Shown here one piece after another: positions 1 through 7,895 of a stretch of DNA of 64,000 nucleotides. Source of the DNA: Lacrimispora indolis DSM 755. Its GTDB lineage: Bacteria > Bacillota > Clostridia > Lachnospirales > Lachnospiraceae. Numbering within the stretch: position 1 is the stretch's first letter; the number at the start of each line of letters is the position of its first letter. The notes below the pieces were generated by a model. That model was not told the DNA's origin. It made no database searches and saw only the letters and a program-made list of their open reading frames with translations. A program made the position numbers and the translations under genes. Where the stretch lies: positions 2,108,001-2,172,000 of the forward strand of contig NZ_AZUI01000001.1 of assembly GCF_000526995.1 (NCBI RefSeq). The letters are read 5' to 3'.

Positions 1-1
1 A

Positions 2-415
2 GGATTCATTTCATGTCCCTTTCATTCGGGCGACAGGCAGGCTTCTCTAAAGGTGTATGACCGGGACTTCCACTGCCATGCCTGTGGAGCCAACGGAGAC
101 ATTTTTTCTTTTGTCCAGCTGATGGAAAATATTTCCTTTAAGGAGGCTTTTCAGGCCCTGGGAGGTGCTTATGAAAAGCCGACATTCTCTTCCAAACTTA
201 CTGTTTACCGGTCCCAGAAACACCGGAGTATGCTGCAAAAAGAACGGGAGAGGCTTGGCAGAAAGAAATGGCTTAACTGTATGCTTATAGGTATTTTCCG
301 GGCATATATAGACCATTCAGAGCCTTTCAGTGACGTCTGGTGTGATAGTTACAATGCCTTGCAATATCAGCTCTATGTACAGGCAGAATTAAATGAAATA
401 GAAGCGAGGTGGTAG
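2..415 (+). CDS. Phage DNA primase, CHC2 zinc-finger domain (5' partial)
   Basis: The frame is open from the first base of the window, so the true start lies to the left. The visible part reads CPFH, then about 20 residues later CHACG, the Cys-His-Cys-Cys pattern of the CHC2 zinc finger that lets primases contact template DNA. It continues GDIFSFVQLMENISFKEAF, the helix normally following that finger. The GTG at 53 falls inside the finger and cannot be the start. No TOPRIM catalytic domain follows before the stop, so this is either a short zinc-finger-only primase subunit or part of a split primase. The helicase-like gene begins one base after the stop codon, which points to one replication operon. 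A charged C-terminal tail has no recognisable domain. Confidence 0.85.
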   Translation, partial: GFISCPFHSGDRQASLKVYDRDFHCHACGANGDIFSFVQLMENISFKEAFQALGGAYEKPTFSSKLTVYRSQKHRSMLQKERERLGRKKWLNCMLIGIFRAYIDHSEPFSDVWCDSYNALQYQLYVQAELNEIEARW

Positions 416-416
416 C

Positions 417-2303
417 ATGGTGCCGTTGAATGAGCTCACGGCAGAAACAATATTATCCAGTACAATTTTAACAGAAGTTTTTGACCAGGAAGATGAGCTG
501 TATCGAGCGGAGCTTCTTGCTTCCCTTGGCTTAAGAGCTACGGAATTAAAAGTAAAAACAGAATTCAGGGACATGGTGGCGGCCTATAAAAAGGTTGAAA
601 AGGAAATGAAGCGCCAAGAGAGGGAGAAGAGTAAAACTCCCTGCTATCTGGACAACTGGACGAATTTCACAGGTCCCTATGAAAATATGCAATGCAAGGA
701 ATGGCTCGCTACGGAAAGCGGGATCTGCCTCAGAAATCCATCAACAGGCTATACGGATATCCTGGCCTGTTATCACCCGATCCTCCCGATCGAACGCCTG
801 AAGAACCTGGAGACGGGCGAGGAGCAGATCAAACTGGCTTATAAACGGAACGGCCGGTGGGATGAAATCATTGTTCCTAAGACCATGGTCACATCGGCCA
901 ATAAGATCGTTTCTCTATCGGGTCGCGGGATCGCCGTTACCAGTGAGAACGCAAAGTATCTGGTGAGATATCTGGCTGATGTGGAAAATGCCAATGAGGA
1001 GCACATCACAGTGCAGTATTCCACATCGAAGCTGGGCTGGATCCGGGGCGGATTCCTCCCCTATGATACGGAAATTGTCTTTGATGGGGACGCGCGCTTC
1101 CGGCAAATATATGAGAGCATCGGACAGGATGGAAGCCGGACAAAGTGGTTTGATCATGTGTCAGCCCTGCGTAAGGCCGGAAGAATAGAAGTTAAATTCA
1201 TGCTGGCTGCGGCGTTTTCCAGTGTATTGGTTCAGCCGCTTGGGGGCCTCCCGTATTTTGTTGATCTCTGGGGAGAGACAGAAGGCGGTAAAACAGTATC
1301 CCTAATGGTGGCTGCGTCGGTCTGGGCCGATCCTGATGAGAGCGCCTACATAAAGGACTATAAAGGCACGGAGGTTGGCTTGGAGGCCATCTGCGACCTG
1401 TTAAATAACCTTCCACTTGTCCTGGACGATTCCAGCAAAAAGAACCGGAAAATTGAAGATAACTTTGAGGGATTGGTATATGATCTGTGTTCCGGAAAGG
1501 GAAAAACCCGCTCTAACAAGGAGCTGGGGCTAAACCGGGAGAATCATTGGAAGAACTGCATCCTTACAAACGGAGAGAGGCCTTTAAGCTCTTATGTGAC
1601 CCAGGGCGGAGCCATTAACCGTATTCTTGAAATAGAGTGCGGGGAACGTGTTTTTGAAAGCCCTGGCTATACAGCAGAGCTTGTTAAGCGAAATTACGGT
1701 CATGCAGGCAGGGAGTTTATTGAGATTATAAAAGAGTTGGGAATTGAGAAGATCAGGGAGATCCAGCAGGAATTTGCAAAGCTTCTGGCCGATGACGAGA
1801 AGATGCAGAAGCAGAGCCTGTCTCTGTCAATCGTCCTGACGGCGGATAAGCTGGTCACAGATTATTTGTTTAAAGATGGACAATACATAAGCCTGGAAGA
1901 GGCTAGGGAAGTTCTGGTGGATCGAAACGAGCTTTCCGACAATGAACGCTGCTATCAGTTTATTCTGGATAAGATTGCCATGAATCCAGCTCGGTTTGAT
2001 GTCCAAAATGAAAATGTGGAGAAGTGGGGCGTGATAGAAAATGGCTATGCCATTATTTATACCACTGCATTTACTGCGCTATGTAAAGACGGAGGATTTT
2101 CAAGGACTTCCTTTCTGTCTTGGGCGAATCGCAAGGGGCTGATCCAGGCGGAAAGTAGTGGAAAAAAGATGGATAAGATAAAGAGCTTTAAGGGAAATAA
2201 GGTGCGCTGCGTATTCCTTAAGCTGAATGACGATGCGGATAAGGACGGCTTTGTGAGAATAGATGATGCGGAAAGTATTCAGGAAGAGCTTCCGTTCAAT
2301 TAA
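417..2303 (+). CDS. DUF927-type phage helicase-like ATPase
   Basis: 628 residues. The central part reads like DUF927, a family of phage and ICE replication ATPases often found beside CHC2 primases. Visible motifs are a P-loop GETEGGKT (residues 286-293) and a Walker B stretch LVLDDSS with Asp337-Asp338. The conserved NCILTNGERPL segment follows, as expected for the helicase core. The N-terminal 60 residues are a separate helical region and the C-terminal 130 residues may bind DNA. ATG 417 is preceded by GAGGTGG and follows the primase stop by one base, so the two are probably translationally coupled. It probably unwinds DNA at the phage origin. Family assignment is from sequence reading; helicase activity is inferred. 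Confidence 0.85.
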   Translation: MVPLNELTAETILSSTILTEVFDQEDELYRAELLASLGLRATELKVKTEFRDMVAAYKKVEKEMKRQEREKSKTPCYLDNWTNFTGPYENMQCKEWLATESGICLRNPSTGYTDILACYHPILPIERLKNLETGEEQIKLAYKRNGRWDEIIVPKTMVTSANKIVSLSGRGIAVTSENAKYLVRYLADVENANEEHITVQYSTSKLGWIRGGFLPYDTEIVFDGDARFRQIYESIGQDGSRTKWFDHVSALRKAGRIEVKFMLAAAFSSVLVQPLGGLPYFVDLWGETEGGKTVSLMVAASVWADPDESAYIKDYKGTEVGLEAICDLLNNLPLVLDDSSKKNRKIEDNFEGLVYDLCSGKGKTRSNKELGLNRENHWKNCILTNGERPLSSYVTQGGAINRILEIECGERVFESPGYTAELVKRNYGHAGREFIEIIKELGIEKIREIQQEFAKLLADDEKMQKQSLSLSIVLTADKLVTDYLFKDGQYISLEEAREVLVDRNELSDNERCYQFILDKIAMNPARFDVQNENVEKWGVIENGYAIIYTTAFTALCKDGGFSRTSFLSWANRKGLIQAESSGKKMDKIKSFKGNKVRCVFLKLNDDADKDGFVRIDDAESIQEELPFN

Positions 2304-2607
2304 GAGTAACCCAAGAGGGGTTACCGCAAAAAGCTAGGTTTTATGCGGGCTTGAGGGTGTTTTTAGGGGTGAGTAACCCAGTAACCCAGAAAAACACACT
2401 CCTATATACAAAAAAATAATTTCAAAACTTTTGTAGATTATTTAACAAGGTTTTATAAAAATGTCTCGCGCGTAAGGAAACCTAAAAAAGTGGGTTACTG
2501 GGTTACCGTAGCCAGAAAACCTTTATTCTGTGCGGGTTTGAGCGGTAACCTATGCAAATAGAAAACAGGGTTACTGTAACCTAAAATCCGGTTACTGAGG
2601 TGATGTT
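2304..2607 (+). repeat. GTTACC-box repeat region, candidate replication origin or operator array
   Basis: This 304-bp gene-free gap holds about nine copies of a GTAACC/GGTTAC core in both orientations. GTAACCC (2306-2312) and GGGTTAC (2318-2324) form a perfect 7-bp hairpin with a 5-nt loop. Two tandem boxes at 2373-2388 are the exact 16-bp reverse complement of two tandem boxes at 2491-2506. Further copies lie at 2544-2550, 2568-2581 (back to back) and 2590-2595, the last just before the next gene's ribosome site. The middle (about 2400-2480) is AT-rich. A repeated 'GCGGG(C/T)TTGAG' segment follows boxes at about 2345 and 2533. Position after the primase-helicase pair fits an iteron-like origin; an operator array is the alternative. 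Confidence 0.6.
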
Positions 2608-3147
2608 ATGACGAAAGAAGTGAGAAAATATGCGGAAAAGCGCATTCTGGAGAGCAATATCAGAATGGTTCCCGGACATTATCCTAAATTTGAGAGTAAA
2701 GAGCAGGTGGACAGGTTTATAAAAATGTGCGAAATGTCATTCCAGGCTTACGAAGAGAAACCATTTAATTCTGTTGAGCTGACAGAGGTGGACCTGAATG
2801 AGTATAAATCCCTGCTTAAGCAATTGAAGCGGAATAAAGAAAATGTTTCACTGGATCTTCTTACAACAAAGTATAGAGTTCCCTATGAGCAGCTAAAGGA
2901 AAAGCTTGGATCCATGACAATACAAATCCTTCAGGACATAGTGCTTAGTGGTCTGAAGATTGAGCGGATCCAGGCGAAGGGGAAATACATGGAGATCAAT
3001 ACGGCGATTAAGGAATCCGGGATCATGGAAAAGGTGAGTCATGCAGTGTTCCGCCAACAGGATGCGGATCAGGTGCTTGAACATGCTGGACAGCTGCGAG
3101 AGATCGTTCACCGGATTGCGAAAGGGTGTGTAATCAAGAATGAGTAA
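2608..3147 (+). CDS. Hypothetical phage protein, 179 aa
   Basis: No family recognised. The protein is highly charged and predicted mostly helical, with a Lys/Glu-rich coiled-coil-like middle (LLKQLKRNKENVSLDLL) and no signal peptide or membrane segment. ATG 2608 follows GAGGTGATG closely and the upstream gap carries the GTTACC repeats, so its expression may be controlled by those boxes. Its last eight bases overlap the start of the next small gene, implying coupled translation. Location directly after the replication genes suggests a role in phage DNA metabolism, but nothing in the sequence proves it. Confidence 0.7.
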   Translation: MTKEVRKYAEKRILESNIRMVPGHYPKFESKEQVDRFIKMCEMSFQAYEEKPFNSVELTEVDLNEYKSLLKQLKRNKENVSLDLLTTKYRVPYEQLKEKLGSMTIQILQDIVLSGLKIERIQAKGKYMEINTAIKESGIMEKVSHAVFRQQDADQVLEHAGQLREIVHRIAKGCVIKNE

Positions 3148-3313
3148 TTATGAGATCGTATGTGATACATGTGGTAATAAATGCGCTGGAACTTGTGCTG
3201 AGTGTAAATTTTACGATGGAATTGAATGCCACCAGGAAGCAGATGAATGTCGAAACTGCTTAAGAGGGGATCACTGGACACCTGAACAATTTGAAACCTT
3301 GAAGGAGGATTGA
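3140..3313 (+). CDS. Cysteine-rich small phage protein, 57 aa
   Basis: Short ORF with eight cysteines in 57 residues, arranged C8xxC11xxxC15xxxC19xxC22 then C30, C37xxC40. This spacing looks like one or two zinc or iron-sulfur binding knuckles. It starts inside the end of the preceding gene (8-bp overlap) and stops two bases before the ATG of the next small zinc-ribbon gene, so it belongs to a tight operon. No family recognised. Composition and exact tiling between neighbours argue that it is real despite its length. Confidence 0.65.
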   Translation: MSNYEIVCDTCGNKCAGTCAECKFYDGIECHQEADECRNCLRGDHWTPEQFETLKED

Positions 3314-3315
3314 GG

Positions 3316-3480
3316 ATGCCGGCTAAAAGAAAAGCAAGCGCCCCCCAACAGGAAAAGACTTATCTCTGCCATATCTGCGGCAAGGAGATCCAAGGGGAGC
3401 ATGTGTACATACAAACCAAGAGAAAGAGTAAGCTGCATATACATTTTGAGTGTATGCCAGGAAAGGAAAGTAAAACATAA
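3316..3480 (+). CDS. Small zinc-ribbon-like phage protein, 54 aa
   Basis: Begins MPAKRKAS with a basic tail, then CHIC at residues 18-21, HxH around residues 41-43 and Cys46, the outline of a single zinc finger or ribbon. Start ATG 3316 is two bases after the preceding stop; the upstream AAGGAGGATTGAGG supplies the ribosome site. It overlaps an upstream extension of the following 773-aa frame, but the two use different frames and the downstream gene has its own strong start at 3500. Likely a nucleic-acid-binding accessory protein; function unknown. Confidence 0.65.
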   Translation: MPAKRKASAPQQEKTYLCHICGKEIQGEHVYIQTKRKSKLHIHFECMPGKESKT

Positions 3481-3499
3481 AGAGCAGGGAGGTGCTGCT

Positions 3500-5821
3500 A
3501 TGGATGAAGTGAGATATTATAATTCCTCTATGACTTTGGAGGAGGCAGAGCAATACATACAGAGTGGTCTGATCACGGCAGCCAGGGCCTATGTAGCAAA
3601 CGGGTATTATCTTCGGAGGATACGGGATGACAAACTGTTTGAGGAGGCCGGGTATCAGAATTTTGAAGATTATGTCCGCGGAAAATATAACAAGGATAAA
3701 GGCTGGGCGTCCAAGTGCATTAAGGTAAATCAGCAGCTGTCTGAGGAAGGGAATTCCCCTATTCTCAGTAAGCAATATCTTGAATATAGCACTTATCAGC
3801 TGGTGGAGCTGGCCTACATGTCAGAAGAACAGCGGGAGGAAGTTGATCCGGGCATGACGGTCAAGAAGCTGAAGCAGATCAGGAAGCCGGAGGAAACTGA
3901 GGAGCTGGAAAAAAGTTGTGACGTCACAACTTCTGAGCCGGAGGAGGATCAGGATTCAGAGCCAGAGATTAGGCACTTTTTTGACCAGAGCAAGTCCACA
4001 GGTGATGCTTATGGCTGGATCCGTTCAGAGGTGGTAAAGGAGTATCTAAGAATCGGATATAAAGGACCAGAAAGAGAATATAAAATTGCGGTCTATGGAG
4101 ATGAGTACAGAGCTGTCAAGGGTGAGACTGTTACAGTGTTTTATAATTGTTCAGGAGACGATCGCCCCGCGGCTGTTACGTTTGACGTTGAAAACACAAG
4201 GCTGGAACGGGAATATAATTTCTTTTTCGGAAATAAGGCGGAACTTGAATCCAAGGAGCCAGAAGAAGAGCAGGAGGATCTGCCGCAACTGGGATTTTAT
4301 AATCCGGATGATGAAAAGAAAGTAGATGAATCCTACAGTATGGCAGACTTTCCCAGGGCTTCCGACAGACATGTGAACATGTTAGCCCAGCTGTTTGTTC
4401 AGGAGAATGCAAGGCGGTTGTTTGGGAACGGTGAATTTATTAGAATCACTGATGAGAGCATCATTGACATGCTGAAACTGTTTCAGGCACGCGAGGGAAG
4501 CATAGTGATTGATGATGACGTGGAAGCGGCAGTGTGTGCAGAAATTATTGAGTTTTACAGAAGCGATGAAGACCTGGGCATCTGTCTTTTTAAGAAGTTT
4601 TCAAACTTTGCCAGGAAACAAATTGATGCATACATAGATCAGATGACGGAAAAGCGGGCGGAGAAGAGCCAGGGAAAAGGTACCTTTAACTCTACCCCCA
4701 CCAGCTGCCCACATCGGGACGGATACAGTTGTACAGTCCTGGCCGAAAATAGAGAGGTCCCAGGAGATGGAAGCAACTGCGGATCCTCCTGTTGCTGGAT
4801 ATGCAGATACCAGGGCCGCTGTGAGCTGGAATGCAATGCTTCCGCCGGCCGTAATGGAGAGATCCCCAAATATGACGCAGCCTGGGCTACAAAATTCTGG
4901 GCCGAGCAGTACCCGAAAAGACGAAACAGTGTCTTAAGAGTATGCAGGGAACAGAAAAACAATTCCGACCGGGCAAAAGCAGTACAGATGTTCCTTGCCC
5001 CAGCAGGATATTCTGGGCAAGCTTGCGATGGAAACCGCTTCCATTTCAGCAGTTTTACCGCCGGCATAGACTTCCACATCGGCAAGGTGGATTTCCACCT
5101 AAAATACGGCCGCTTTGTGCAGGAGCTTGCAGCCTTATATCCGGATTCTGAGGAACCGGAGCCTGTCCCGGAAAAGCCGGAAATTGTCACACCAAAACAC
5201 GAATCTGTCCCAGAAGAGCCAGAACCCGTTCCAGAGCCCCGGGAAACCGTAATCGACGGGGAATATGTGGAAGTTCCACCAGAACAGGAATTGTCTGCCC
5301 GATCTATTCTTGAAGAAGAAAAAGCCGAACTTCACAACTGGGTAAAGGTATATCAGGACGAAGGACTAGAGATGCCGCCAATGGTTGAGCGTCAGAAAAT
5401 AATTGTTGCTGCGTTGACCACTATGGTAGAGGATATGGAAGCACCGGAACCAGCTAAGCAGGAACAGCCAGAACTTCCCAGCCTGAAAAACAATGATCAG
5501 CGTAAGGAGTTTATTGAAAACTATACCACATGGCCGATCTGGGTTGACCAGAAAGAAACCGGGGAGCGGTATTACAGATATGACTTATCGGACAAGATCG
5601 CCATGGTTGTGAAGGTAAGCCTGAAACATACCTGGAAAAGTGGTAAAGAAACCAAAGACTGTGAATATGGTGCTAAGCAGTATTATCTCCTGGGTGTGAA
5701 GTCAGAATGGAGTCCCAATAAAAGTGTTTGTATAGAAGATGATACCAGGACCTTTTATGAGTGTAGCAGCAATATGTCAGCTTTGGTGGAATATTTGAAG
5801 GAATTTCAGAAAAAGAAATAG
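3500..5821 (+). CDS. Large mosaic phage protein with ParB/DUF3102-like N-terminus, 773 aa
   Basis: Start chosen at ATG 3500 because GGGAGGTG sits directly upstream; the frame extends further but would run through the zinc-ribbon gene. Residues 1-140 resemble the helical DNA-binding front of ParB/DUF3102-like phage proteins (LEEAEQYIQSGLITAARAYV). Then come an acidic linker, a middle region, a cysteine-rich segment around residues 405-455 with about ten Cys (CPHRDGYSC, CGSSCCWICRYQGRCELEC), a Pro/Glu repeat linker rich in PEPVPE, and a C-terminal domain of about 100 residues beginning near WPIWVDQKETGERYYRYD. Each module reads like an independent small phage protein, so this looks like a fusion. 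A perfect 20-bp palindrome lies in the part coding for the first acidic linker. Function unproven; DNA binding or partition is an inference. Confidence 0.75.
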   Translation: MDEVRYYNSSMTLEEAEQYIQSGLITAARAYVANGYYLRRIRDDKLFEEAGYQNFEDYVRGKYNKDKGWASKCIKVNQQLSEEGNSPILSKQYLEYSTYQLVELAYMSEEQREEVDPGMTVKKLKQIRKPEETEELEKSCDVTTSEPEEDQDSEPEIRHFFDQSKSTGDAYGWIRSEVVKEYLRIGYKGPEREYKIAVYGDEYRAVKGETVTVFYNCSGDDRPAAVTFDVENTRLEREYNFFFGNKAELESKEPEEEQEDLPQLGFYNPDDEKKVDESYSMADFPRASDRHVNMLAQLFVQENARRLFGNGEFIRITDESIIDMLKLFQAREGSIVIDDDVEAAVCAEIIEFYRSDEDLGICLFKKFSNFARKQIDAYIDQMTEKRAEKSQGKGTFNSTPTSCPHRDGYSCTVLAENREVPGDGSNCGSSCCWICRYQGRCELECNASAGRNGEIPKYDAAWATKFWAEQYPKRRNSVLRVCREQKNNSDRAKAVQMFLAPAGYSGQACDGNRFHFSSFTAGIDFHIGKVDFHLKYGRFVQELAALYPDSEEPEPVPEKPEIVTPKHESVPEEPEPVPEPRETVIDGEYVEVPPEQELSARSILEEEKAELHNWVKVYQDEGLEMPPMVERQKIIVAALTTMVEDMEAPEPAKQEQPELPSLKNNDQRKEFIENYTTWPIWVDQKETGERYYRYDLSDKIAMVVKVSLKHTWKSGKETKDCEYGAKQYYLLGVKSEWSPNKSVCIEDDTRTFYECSSNMSALVEYLKEFQKKK
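3913..3932. promoter_or_regulatory. 20-bp perfect palindrome (phage site A)
   Basis: AAGTTGTGACGTCACAACTT reads identically on both strands. It sits in the acidic-linker region of the 773-aa gene, where amino-acid constraint is weak. The same core recurs in non-coding DNA at 14855, 29934 and 29951, so this is probably a binding site for a phage protein and not a coding coincidence. Confidence 0.55.
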
Positions 5822-5832
5822 GAGGAGTGGTC

Positions 5833-6069
5833 ATGAACAATAAACTGATTGATTTGAACAATCATTTATTTGCAGAGATAGAACGACTTGGAGACGAGGA
5901 ACTGAAGGGAGAGACCCTGATGCAGGAGATTGAGCGGGCAAGGGCTATCACGGGAGTAGCTTCTCAAATCATTGCCAATGGAGCCCTGGCGCTTAGAGCA
6001 GAACAGTTTAAGAGTGAGATAGGACCCTTGAAGGAAGCTAAGGTTCCTAAATTCCTGGAGGCGGAATAG
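5833..6069 (+). CDS. Small helical phage protein, 78 aa
   Basis: Starts MNNKLIDLNNHLFAEIERLGDEELKGE. The whole protein is predicted helical, with a Glu/Arg-rich amphipathic pattern and no membrane segment. ATG 5833 was chosen over the in-frame GTG at 5827 because the ribosome site GGAGGAG occupies 5821-5827. Its stop overlaps the GTG start of the HNH gene by one base. Genes of this size and composition are common next to phage HNH genes; no function can be assigned. Confidence 0.7.
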   Translation: MNNKLIDLNNHLFAEIERLGDEELKGETLMQEIERARAITGVASQIIANGALALRAEQFKSEIGPLKEAKVPKFLEAE

Positions 6070-6608
6070 TGGCAGCGAGAAGATATACTGAAACTGAAGT
6101 AGAGTTTATTACATCGTTTGCTTACGGTCACGGATACAAGGAGATTGCAGAAGCTTTCAACGAAAGGTTCAACCCTCCAGTAGATTCTGAGCAAATACAT
6201 TATTTCTTAGTCCGGCGAAAAATCCAAACAGGCCGAAAAGAATCCTATTTGAAAAGGATAATCTGCCGCCCCCACGTAAGCAAGCCCCTGGGATCGGAAC
6301 AAATAAGGCGCAGTTCCAGTAACGGAAATAAATATGCTTATGTGAAAGTAGCTGAACCGAATAAGTGGAGACCGAAGCATATTGTGGAGTGGGAGAAAAA
6401 TTATGGTGAGATGCCAAGAGGAAAGGTAGTTATATTTTTGGACGGAAATACTCTTAATTCAGATATGGAAAATTTAATGCTGGTTGATCGAAAGGTTAAT
6501 CTGATAATGAATAGAAAAGGACTTAGATACCAAGATGCAGATTGTACCAGGGCAGGGGCCTGTATTGCAGAGTTGATAAGCGCGATAGCGGAGGCAAAGA
6601 GGAGATAG
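6069..6608 (+). CDS. HNH endonuclease-type phage protein, 179 aa
   Basis: The N-terminal 40 residues look like a helix-turn-helix (FAYGHGYKEIAEAFNERF), followed by a basic linker. The C-terminal half holds an HNH-type core: KHIVEWEKNYGEMPRG, then VVIFLDGNTLNSDMENL, with the His, the Asp-Gly-Asn turn and a final Asn as likely metal or catalytic positions. This is the layout of HNH homing-type or phage-packaging nucleases. GTG 6069 overlaps the preceding TAG (TAGTG). HNH proteins placed before terminase can assist packaging, but this one lies 3.4 kb upstream with other genes between, so a free-standing homing or recombination role is equally possible. Confidence 0.8.
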   Translation: MAARRYTETEVEFITSFAYGHGYKEIAEAFNERFNPPVDSEQIHYFLVRRKIQTGRKESYLKRIICRPHVSKPLGSEQIRRSSSNGNKYAYVKVAEPNKWRPKHIVEWEKNYGEMPRGKVVIFLDGNTLNSDMENLMLVDRKVNLIMNRKGLRYQDADCTRAGACIAELISAIAEAKRR

Positions 6609-6609
6609 T

Positions 6610-6981
6610 ATGGCAGAACAGAATGAAATGGTAAAGATCATTACTCCCATGGTAGAGCATGTATGTGATCACCTATGCCGGTTTCCCAGGGAGATCAGCG
6701 ATCGGGAGGAACTGGACGATATCTGCGGCGGTTGTGAGATGGGTCAATTTTTATGCAATATCCTAAATACATACAACGCAACCGATCAGCTTCAGGCAGC
6801 TGCGGAAGTGGTCAGAGCTGAATTCATGAAGAAGGGTGATTGGTACAATGCGTTGGTGGTTTCGATCCATGGTTATTTTTATGAAATGGACAAACCAATG
6901 GCTCCATGGGAAGTGGCAAAGGGATTGGCGGAGCGTATTGTGGGGATTGAACCGGCGGAGCAGATGATCCTGGAAAAATAG
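6610..6981 (+). CDS. Hypothetical phage protein with CxxCxxG motif, 123 aa
   Basis: Soluble, acidic protein. Its N-terminal half carries CDHLC and CGGC motifs (VCDHLCRFP, DDICGGCEMGQF), compatible with metal binding. The C-terminal half, with KKGDWYNALVVSIHGYF, is helical. It starts one base after the HNH stop, so it is in the same operon. No family function recognised. Confidence 0.7.
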   Translation: MAEQNEMVKIITPMVEHVCDHLCRFPREISDREELDDICGGCEMGQFLCNILNTYNATDQLQAAAEVVRAEFMKKGDWYNALVVSIHGYFYEMDKPMAPWEVAKGLAERIVGIEPAEQMILEK

Positions 6982-7013
6982 AATTTGACGGAGCAAAGCA
7001 GGAGGTAAGTACT

Positions 7014-7223
7014 ATGGATCAGCAAATAGAAAAAATACCATTTATCAGGTTTTTATATGCAGATGCCGAAGGAGTGCGGAAAATTTATGATGCAGATTGG
7101 CCCGACCAGTTTATAGCATACTTTACAGGTAAAGAGGTAACAGAAATAGGCGGTTTCTTCATGATGGGTACGCCACTTAGGGTGAGAAGTTTGGAAGATG
7201 CGTTTAAAATTTGTAGAGGGTAA
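7014..7223 (+). CDS. Hypothetical small phage protein, 69 aa
   Basis: MDQQIEKIPFIRFLYADAEG... with no cysteines, no membrane segment and no recognised family. The ribosome site GCAGGAGGTAAG lies 7-15 bases before ATG 7014. It is the last rightward gene before the opposing two-gene module at 7290-7749. Confidence 0.6.
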   Translation: MDQQIEKIPFIRFLYADAEGVRKIYDADWPDQFIAYFTGKEVTEIGGFFMMGTPLRVRSLEDAFKICRG

Positions 7224-7289
7224 TACGATCCGGCATTACATAACATTCCGGCCTGACTGGCAGTGCAGGGGCCGGAGGGAGAAAGGATA

Positions 7290-7391
7290 TTATTCCTTTA
7301 GATACTTGATACAGCACAGAAAAACCATAACGTAAACAACATACTTAAATATTTCAAGTATTGGAACAATAAAAGTTAAAATACTGAACAT
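7290..7391 (-). CDS. 33-aa hydrophobic membrane peptide, leftward
   Basis: Reading leftward, ATG at 7391 is preceded by TTTCAGGAGGCCTCCC, a strong ribosome site, and upstream of that by an AT-rich stretch containing TATAAT-like hexamers (around 7425). The peptide begins MFSILTFIVPILEIFKY, continues VVYVMVFLCCIK and ends in LKE; nearly all of it is one transmembrane helix with a charged C-terminus. Small single-helix peptides like this include type I toxins, holin-like peptides and regulators; which applies here cannot be told. It opposes the surrounding phage genes and pairs with the leftward gene at 7528-7749. Confidence 0.5.
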   Translation of the reverse strand: MFSILTFIVPILEIFKYVVYVMVFLCCIKYLKE

Positions 7392-7491
7392 GGGAGGCCT
7401 CCTGAAATTTTCTTTAATACAATTATATTATAACAAATTTTAAAAAGATAGCAGGCCATTCATTAAGATTGTTTACGAATTAGAATTTATT

Positions 7492-7779
7492 TGTGAGAAT
7501 AATTCCGTTGAATGAATAGTAATACCACTAATTCTCCTTGCAATGAATATAGTACCCGCCACGAATCATAGAAACTTCAGCAATATAAGGTATATCATTA
7601 AGGTGAAAAGTTATAGGCTTTTGTGTATTTATAAAAACTAGTTTCTCTCCAGTTGATTTTGCATACTTTTCTATGCATGAACACATTACTTTTGCAGATG
7701 GATATGTTAACGACTCTTCTAAATCAATATGAAAACCTTTTTTAAACATAAAAGCTCCTTTCAGTGAATTATTCTCACA
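7492..7779. repeat. 14-bp perfect inverted repeats flanking the leftward gene
   Basis: TGTGAGAATAATTC at 7492-7505 and its exact complement GAATTATTCTCACA at 7766-7779 bracket the 7528-7749 gene. The outer copy falls between the promoter and ribosome site of that gene; the other lies between the two leftward genes. They could be ends of a small inserted cassette, two operators for a repressor, or RNA arms that pair the 5' and 3' untranslated ends of the transcript. Confidence 0.55.
7528..7749 (-). CDS. Leftward 73-aa accessory protein inside prophage
   Basis: MFKKGFHIDLEESLTYPSAK... is soluble and predicted alpha/beta. No family recognised. A clear ribosome site (GAAAGGAGC) precedes ATG 7749, and a TGTATAAT box lies about 40 bases upstream of the start. 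The coding strand is opposite to every neighbouring phage gene and the region is AT-rich, both usual for a moron or lysogenic-conversion gene expressed from its own promoter. Perfect 14-bp inverted repeats lie on both sides. Confidence 0.65.
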   Translation of the reverse strand: MFKKGFHIDLEESLTYPSAKVMCSCIEKYAKSTGEKLVFINTQKPITFHLNDIPYIAEVSMIRGGYYIHCKEN

Positions 7780-7895
7780 TATTGATTATACAAAAGCATG
7801 AAAATAAATTAAATAGTAAAGTTAGAATTTGCATGATTAACCATATTCCTGGTATCGGGAAATTGGTATAAGAAAATGAAGAAAGGGATGGTGGA

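Noticed and set aside
3401..3499. Upstream extension of the 773-aa phage gene
   Set aside because: It would overlap the zinc-ribbon gene in another frame, whereas ATG 3500 has a strong ribosome site.
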